Below, in pieces: positions 5,093 to 9,533 of a stretch of 9,533 nucleotides of DNA (the first letter of the stretch is position 1; every line of letters begins with the position of its first letter). The stretch is taken from positions 9,020-18,552 of the forward strand of contig JAHDCM010000008.1 in NCBI GenBank assembly GCA_020629895.1, given 5' to 3'. The notes below the pieces were generated by a model, which saw only the letters and a program-made list of their open reading frames with translations, made no database searches and was not told the DNA's origin. The position numbers and the translations under genes are program-made. The stretch is from Bacteroidota bacterium. GTDB taxonomy: Bacteria > Bacteroidota > Bacteroidia > Chitinophagales > UBA2359.

Positions 5093-8000
5093 TAAAAATT
5101 AAACGGCATTTCATCTTTCAATAAATAATAATCTTCTGTTTTTTGATCCATCTCTTCCAAAATGCGAGTGGCCTCCCTGTATTTTCCAAGTTCGATTAAT
5201 TTGCGAGTATATAGCAAGATAAGCGGATCAGAAGCATAAATGATGGCTTCTAGTTGCTCAAGAAGAGGAGCTTGAGTAATGTGGGGCAGGAGGGCAACAA
5301 AAAGACGATGATAATCTATATCGGTACGTTGGAGTGTGGCATCTTGCAAAAGGGCATCTACAAAAGCCTGTTCTTGCCCTTTCAATCGCTGTGTAATCAT
5401 CATAATAGATGGATCATTCAAAGAAAGAGGAACACGCTTCAGTTGCTTCAGTTGGTCAAGAATAGCTCGATAATCGGGAGCTAGTGCGAAAAGTGCTTTA
5501 AATGTACCAATCGTGGGGGAGATATTAGCCCGCTTCATTTGCGCGAGTAGTTCGAGGGCTGCTGGATAATCGGATGCTTTGGACAAGAGTTGGGTATAAG
5601 TTTCTTCATCCCCCAAAATATCCAATTGCTTCATTTTTTGTAAAATGGGCTGGCTTTGTTCAAAGTCGGGAGCCAGCTTTAACAAGTGATTAATAATAGG
5701 TAAACTAAAGTCAAGCTGTAAACGCGTAATTTTGTAAAAGAGGGGCTTGGCTTGGCTAAAGTCATCCATCTGCAAAATCAAATGTTCGATAATGTCTTGG
5801 GAAATGGTAATTTCACTAGCTTCCAACAATTCATTAGCCTCCATAAAATCAGAAACATGTGTTCCAATTGCGGCAATAACCATTTCATTAGGAAGGATTG
5901 CTTCTTGTTTCATGCGCTGCAAAAACTGCATCCCTTCTTTGAAATTCGAGGCTTTTCGAATTAGGTGAAAGTAAATACTGGCATCTAATGGCAAACCAGC
6001 CTTTTGCATCGCATCCAATAATTGAAAGGCTTCCTCCTTGCTTTGTGTGAGGTATATCAGGTGGGCAAAAATCTCAGCACTAGGAGATAAACCTTGCGTT
6101 TGGAGTTGCTGTAATAAGCCTAATGCCTTAGAAAAAGTACTTGTTTTTTGACAAGCAATATTATAATGCTGAATAGTAGGCTTTATGTGATAAGTTGCCA
6201 TATCGTTAAGTACCTCCAATGCCAGTTCTTCAGTATCACATAAATGCAACATCAGGGTATAACTATAATGGTTCGGAACCACCTTATAAGCGTTCATCTC
6301 CTTCCACACTTCTCTTCCCATTCGGTACGTATCACTTCGCGAAAGAAGGGTATTATAACTTAATAAATTGCCCGCCACTTTCTTCTTTTGCATCCACTTA
6401 AAAATGACCGTTGCTTGCTCAAATGTTTCTGTTTTACGAAGCAAAGCATTACATAAACCCGTATGGATTTTTACCTTACGTTCTGAAAGCCCAAAAAAGA
6501 TTTCATCAGCATCTTGATAGTTGCGTGCTTGGTGTATCGTAAGCGCGATGTCAAAGGTTTTGCTAAAAAAATCGTTGGCAGTGCGGGTTGCGGGTTTGTC
6601 AAATACACGATAAATTTCTTGACGAGTTTGGTGGGGCGTATAAGCAGGTAAAACAATACGTGATAAATAAGCAGGATCAGTGGTAATCGTTTCTTCATCA
6701 AAGCGTATCCAATCTTCTTTTTTGAGTAGCTCTAATGCCGCATTCCATTTGCTAAGACTAATTTTACGCGCCAAAAGTCGCTGCGTAAAATCGCGTGCTT
6801 TTTCTTGACTAAATACATGCGGAAAGCCATGACAACAACCTGCAAATTGCATACACTGTAAGCTTTCTAAGACTTGTCTAGCGGCAATTTCCTCATTCGA
6901 GGCATCAGGGCTACTCCATTGGGCGTACTTTTTCTTAGCAATTGGAATGTCCATAAAAAGCGAACCAATGGTCTCATCAAAACTATCAAACTGTAAGCGT
7001 TGGTCTACATCTGTTTGAAAGTCAAGGATGTCATCATAACTAATATCGGGGATATAAATTTCAGTGCAGCGATTGAATAACCCTGGGTCAATAAAGTCTT
7101 CCACCGTTTGTCGATCATGCCCACTCGTACAAGTAGCAACAACTGGAATTTGTTTCTCTAAAAAAAAGTGAATCATTTTGTTGATGAGCTGGTATTTTTG
7201 GTCATGCCAGCGAAAATAATCACTAATTTGATCCAGCAAAACAATACATTTTTGCCCTCTTTGCAATCGAGGCAACGGCATTTTTTCTTTAAGATGCAAG
7301 ACAGAAGGACTAAGTAAAATCGTATTATTTAGTGTTTGAAAAGCATGCAATAAACTTCTTGTTTTACCCGATAAAGCACGCCCTGTTACCAATATAAAAG
7401 GCTTTTTGCCAATGGAGCTTAATAGGGTATCGTAATAAGTACTCGTACGAAAAAACGCGCCATAATTGCGAATAGAACGCAATCCCATCAAATCTAAAGG
7501 AAGTAGGTCTTGGCAATCTTTACTCAGTTGATACTGCTTGGCGAAAGGAGGAGCCGTAGCGCGTTTTTTAGCAATCGCCGCCAATGCTAAAGCAGTTGCA
7601 TTACTGGTTGTTGTTTGAGAAGTTGCTGCTGTTACCAAATCTGTTTCGGTAATGCCTGTTTCTTGTTCTTTTTTGAGTGAGTTTTCAAATAACAAGTGTA
7701 CTTCTTTGTGTAATTCCCCTTTACCTTTTTTGATGATGTCAAGGAGGTCGTAATGACTAATAATGTGTTTTTCTTTATCAAAATCGAACTTACGCTTTGT
7801 ACGATTCGTAAACGAAATAAAACCGAAATTTTGTCGCTCACCTGGCAAAATCAAATAAAGGGCATGGTATTGTTGGTATAACTTTGACTTTACAAAGTGA
7901 TCTATCGCACTATTGATAAAGGAAATGTTATTATCGAACAATATTTGGACCGCTATTTTTTGTTTTCCATCCACCAAGTGAATACCTGGATGAGTAGCTT

Positions 8001-8139
8001 CTTGTAGTGTCCAATTTTGAGTGAGCTTTAATAAATACGTATAAAAAGGAATTAAAGGAAAGCTATTTTCTTTCTGTTGTACTTCCAACAAGCCAAAGTC
8101 AGAGATAATATGATTAATAAGAGCTGTTGGTGAAGACAT
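5092..8139 (-). CDS. SMEK-like / STAND NTPase / PPR-like repeat protein, candidate defence protein
   Basis: This 1015-aa protein appears to be a one-gene, three-module system. Residues 1-155 resemble the SMEK N-terminal domain: a helical start, then THPGIHLVDGKQKIAVQI (49-66), an alternating strand region (YHALYLILPG, 91-100), and the closing pattern KFDFDKEKHI...YDLLDII (117-136). Residues about 165-200 are a Thr/Ala-rich linker. Residues about 210-500 form a P-loop NTPase: Walker A GRALSGKT (253-260), Walker B CIVLLDQ (298-304, D303), a VVATCTSG strand (333-340) resembling sensor 1, FNRCTEIYIPDIS (355-367), and a winged-helix-like stretch ending near TDPAYLSRIV (487-495). Residues about 535-920 hold roughly a dozen PPR-like repeats of about 32 residues. 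STAND proteins typically sense a ligand through C-terminal repeats and fire an N-terminal effector. The gene is divergent from upp-recR and has no partner gene. The defence role is inferred from architecture only. Confidence 0.75.
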   Translation of the reverse strand: MSSPTALINHIISDFGLLEVQQKENSFPLIPFYTYLLKLTQNWTLQEATHPGIHLVDGKQKIAVQILFDNNISFINSAIDHFVKSKLYQQYHALYLILPGERQNFGFISFTNRTKRKFDFDKEKHIISHYDLLDIIKKGKGELHKEVHLLFENSLKKEQETGITETDLVTAATSQTTTSNATALALAAIAKKRATAPPFAKQYQLSKDCQDLLPLDLMGLRSIRNYGAFFRTSTYYDTLLSSIGKKPFILVTGRALSGKTRSLLHAFQTLNNTILLSPSVLHLKEKMPLPRLQRGQKCIVLLDQISDYFRWHDQKYQLINKMIHFFLEKQIPVVATCTSGHDRQTVEDFIDPGLFNRCTEIYIPDISYDDILDFQTDVDQRLQFDSFDETIGSLFMDIPIAKKKYAQWSSPDASNEEIAARQVLESLQCMQFAGCCHGFPHVFSQEKARDFTQRLLARKISLSKWNAALELLKKEDWIRFDEETITTDPAYLSRIVLPAYTPHQTRQEIYRVFDKPATRTANDFFSKTFDIALTIHQARNYQDADEIFFGLSERKVKIHTGLCNALLRKTETFEQATVIFKWMQKKKVAGNLLSYNTLLSRSDTYRMGREVWKEMNAYKVVPNHYSYTLMLHLCDTEELALEVLNDMATYHIKPTIQHYNIACQKTSTFSKALGLLQQLQTQGLSPSAEIFAHLIYLTQSKEEAFQLLDAMQKAGLPLDASIYFHLIRKASNFKEGMQFLQRMKQEAILPNEMVIAAIGTHVSDFMEANELLEASEITISQDIIEHLILQMDDFSQAKPLFYKITRLQLDFSLPIINHLLKLAPDFEQSQPILQKMKQLDILGDEETYTQLLSKASDYPAALELLAQMKRANISPTIGTFKALFALAPDYRAILDQLKQLKRVPLSLNDPSIMMITQRLKGQEQAFVDALLQDATLQRTDIDYHRLFVALLPHITQAPLLEQLEAIIYASDPLILLYTRKLIELGKYREATRILEEMDQKTEDYYLLKDEMPFNF

Positions 8140-8167
8140 GGTTAGTATTTTATACGATAATATGCAG

Positions 8168-8196
8168 CAAAATTAGTAATTTCGTAACAATAACAA
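8168..8196 (-). promoter_or_regulatory. Bacteroidete-type promoter for the 1015-aa gene
   Basis: Read on the minus strand, TTG (8196-8194) is followed by 18 nt and then TAATTTTG (8175-8168), an exact match to the bacteroidete -7 consensus TAnnTTTG. Transcription would start around 8160, leaving a leader of about 20 nt before the ATG at 8139. On the + strand a weaker TAATTTCG (8177-8184) could serve upp. The two would overlap within the 92-bp divergent gap. Confidence 0.5.
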
Positions 8197-8231
8197 CAGC
8201 ATATAGCAAAAGTTATTATAAACCTCCACGA

Positions 8232-8882
8232 ATGATTTACGACATCAGTAAAAACAACCCACTTGTTGGGGACTATGTAGCGGAAATGCGCAATATTCAT
8301 ACCCAAAACGACCGAATGCGTTTCCGAATCAACTTAGAGCGATTGGGTGGGTTTTTTGCCTATGAAATTAGCAAGCAAATGCCCCGCAAAGTAGTTGATA
8401 TACAAACGCCATTAGGCATTTCGCCTTGTGAAGTATTTGCCGAGCAACCTGTTCTAGGAACCATTCTAAGAGCAGGATTGCCCTTGCACAATGGGCTACT
8501 TCAATTTTTTGATAAGGCTGATAACGCCTTTATTTCTGCTTATCGCAAACACCATAAAAGCGGCGAATTTACTATCAAGTTAGAGTATCTGTCTTGTCCC
8601 GCACTAGATGATCGGATTGTCATTCTATCCGATCCAATGCTCGCAACAGGAGCTTCGATGGTGCTTACTCTTCAACAACTATTTGAACAAGGAGCCATCA
8701 AAAAAGTACATGTCGTTACAGCCATTGCTTGTAGTGTAGGGATAGAAGAAGTAAAACGCCATTTTCCAGATGTCACCATCTGGACAGCCGCTATTGACGA
8801 AGAACTAACCGCAAAAGGGTATATTGTGCCTGGTTTAGGCGATGCAGGCGATCTTGCCTTTGGTGAAAAAATACAAGCTTAA
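8232..8882 (+). CDS. upp: Uracil phosphoribosyltransferase
   Basis: This 216-aa pyrimidine-salvage enzyme converts uracil plus PRPP to UMP in the cytoplasm. The family signatures are in order: VLGTILRAGLPLHNG in the first half, the PRPP-binding loop ILSDPMLATGAS, and the uracil-binding C-terminal block AAIDEELTAKGYIVPGLGDAGD followed by LAFG. The usual Arg after GDAGD is Leu here. The start at 8232 (MIYDISKNNP) is preferred over the in-frame ATG at 8127. It gives a length near the family norm (about 208 residues in E. coli). The 35 extra residues of the longer form do not look like the family and would overlap the divergent gene. recR follows after 12 nt, so the two are probably co-transcribed. 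No pyrimidine-responsive leader was seen. Confidence 0.93.
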   Translation: MIYDISKNNPLVGDYVAEMRNIHTQNDRMRFRINLERLGGFFAYEISKQMPRKVVDIQTPLGISPCEVFAEQPVLGTILRAGLPLHNGLLQFFDKADNAFISAYRKHHKSGEFTIKLEYLSCPALDDRIVILSDPMLATGASMVLTLQQLFEQGAIKKVHVVTAIACSVGIEEVKRHFPDVTIWTAAIDEELTAKGYIVPGLGDAGDLAFGEKIQA

Positions 8883-8894
8883 GAGATATAAAAT

Positions 8895-9512
8895 ATGCGA
8901 TTTCCCTCCAAACTAATCGAAGATGCAGTCAATGAGTTTACCAAATTACCCGGTATCGGGCGTAAAACAGCACTTCGTTTAGTACTTCATTTGCTGAAAG
9001 AAGATGTAAGTATTACCCAAGAATTTGGAAATGCGATTATCAAAATGCGACAAGATATTCGCTTTTGTGAACAGTGCCACAATATCGCAGATCAAGAGCT
9101 GTGTAGTATTTGTGAAGATACCCTCCGAGATAAAGAACTAATCTGTATCGTAGAAAATATTCGAGAAGTGATTGCCATTGAAAATACTGAGCAGTATCGC
9201 GGTCTATATCACATTTTGGGCGGAGTTATTTCGCCCATAGATGGTATTGGCCCAGATAACCTCAATATCGACTCGTTGATGGAACGCGTAGCAACAGGGG
9301 AAGTGAAAGAAATCATTATGGCACTCAATCCGACAATGGAAGGAGATACGACTATTTTTTATCTGTCGAAAAAACTTCGCGAAAAAGGGGTGAAAATTAC
9401 AACCATCGCACGAGGAGTGGCGTTTGGTGGTGAGCTAGAATATGTAGATGGATTGACTTTGGCGCGTTCTATCGCTACTCGAATGCCTTACGATCGTTAT
9501 TTGAGTAATTGA
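8895..9512 (+). CDS. recR: Recombination mediator protein RecR
   Basis: This 205-aa protein has the normal length for RecR, the ring-forming partner of RecO/RecF that helps load RecA at single-strand gaps. It shows an N-terminal helix-hairpin-helix (LPGIGRKTALRLVLHLL, 18-34), a four-cysteine zinc finger (C58, C61, C70, C73), a Toprim domain beginning near ICIVEN (83-88), with the conserved LNPTMEGDTT (144-153), and the C-terminal signature ARGVAFGGELEYVDGLTLAR (172-191). It starts 12 nt after upp with an A-rich leader and no clear Shine-Dalgarno, as is usual in this phylum. Its stop is 8 nt before the beginning of a third repeat copy, which probably supplies its terminator. Confidence 0.96.
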   Translation: MRFPSKLIEDAVNEFTKLPGIGRKTALRLVLHLLKEDVSITQEFGNAIIKMRQDIRFCEQCHNIADQELCSICEDTLRDKELICIVENIREVIAIENTEQYRGLYHILGGVISPIDGIGPDNLNIDSLMERVATGEVKEIIMALNPTMEGDTTIFYLSKKLREKGVKITTIARGVAFGGELEYVDGLTLARSIATRMPYDRYLSN

Positions 9513-9520
9513 AGGCTGTT

Positions 9521-9533
9521 GGGCGTGTCCCCA
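9521..9533 (-). repeat. Start of a third repeat copy (C), cut by the window edge
   Basis: The last 13 bases, GGGCGTGTCCCCA, are identical to the corresponding end of copy B (reverse complement of 5080-5092). This includes the first bases of B's hairpin arm, CCCCA. The position just after a stop codon matches the other copies. Only the end is visible, so the rest of the element is inferred. Confidence 0.7.

Noticed and set aside
5092..8139. Direct functional link between the PPR-like protein and the adjacent structured repeat (PPR array binding the repeat RNA)
   Set aside because: The adjacency is suggestive, but other copies of the repeat lie next to unrelated genes, so position alone gives no support.
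8127..8231. Longer upp form starting at the ATG at 8127 (35 extra N-terminal residues)
   Set aside because: The extra residues do not resemble any uracil phosphoribosyltransferase N-terminus, would overlap the divergent gene by 13 bp, and would be translated across the probable promoter. The ATG at 8232 gives a normal length.

Overview
The window looks like a chromosomal segment of a member of the Bacteroidota, most likely a Saprospiria-type marine or filamentous bacterium. The evidence is AT-rich DNA, a large surface protein with a C-terminal type IX secretion (T9SS) sorting domain, weak Shine-Dalgarno signals, and one promoter of the bacteroidete type (TTG, 18-nt spacer, TAATTTTG). The genus is a guess and was not tested.

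Layout. Bases 1-369 hold the 3' end of a gene for a Ser-rich protein with a SPOR-like C-terminus, closed by a clear intrinsic terminator (402-435). A mostly featureless AT-rich gap leads to a secreted coiled-coil protein of unknown function (734-1567, +). A 237-bp structured repeat (copy A, 1576-1812) fills the gap to the convergent gene 1818-4343 (-), an 841-aa secreted Asp-box/BNR-repeat protein with a T9SS tail. A 137-bp divergent promoter region with a G8 tract separates it from a small membrane protein (4481-4810, +). Copy B of the repeat (4879-5092, opposite orientation) fills the next convergent gap and touches the stop codon of a 1015-aa minus-strand gene (5092-8139). Divergent from that gene are two housekeeping genes in an apparent operon, upp (8232-8882) and recR (8895-9512). 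The first 13 bases of a third repeat copy follow recR and run off the window edge.

Two things stand out. First, the 1015-aa protein combines a SMEK-like N-terminal domain, a STAND/AAA-type P-loop NTPase with a winged-helix region, and about a dozen PPR-like helical repeats of roughly 32 residues. This is a plausible single-gene conflict (anti-phage) protein with an unusual, potentially RNA-sensing C-terminus. Second, the repeat family has a constant 135-bp core: A and B align without gaps at 110 of 135 positions. The core is joined to an unrelated long hairpin in each copy and bounded by GGGCGTG and CACGC. The hairpins look like bidirectional intrinsic terminators. The core shows one compensatory base-pair change plus wobble-preserving changes, so its fold seems to be under selection. 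All three copies put the GGGCGTG end within about 8 nt of a stop codon.

No function is known to me for the repeat family. I recall similar GGGCGTG-bounded intergenic repeats from other Bacteroidota genomes but cannot verify this here.
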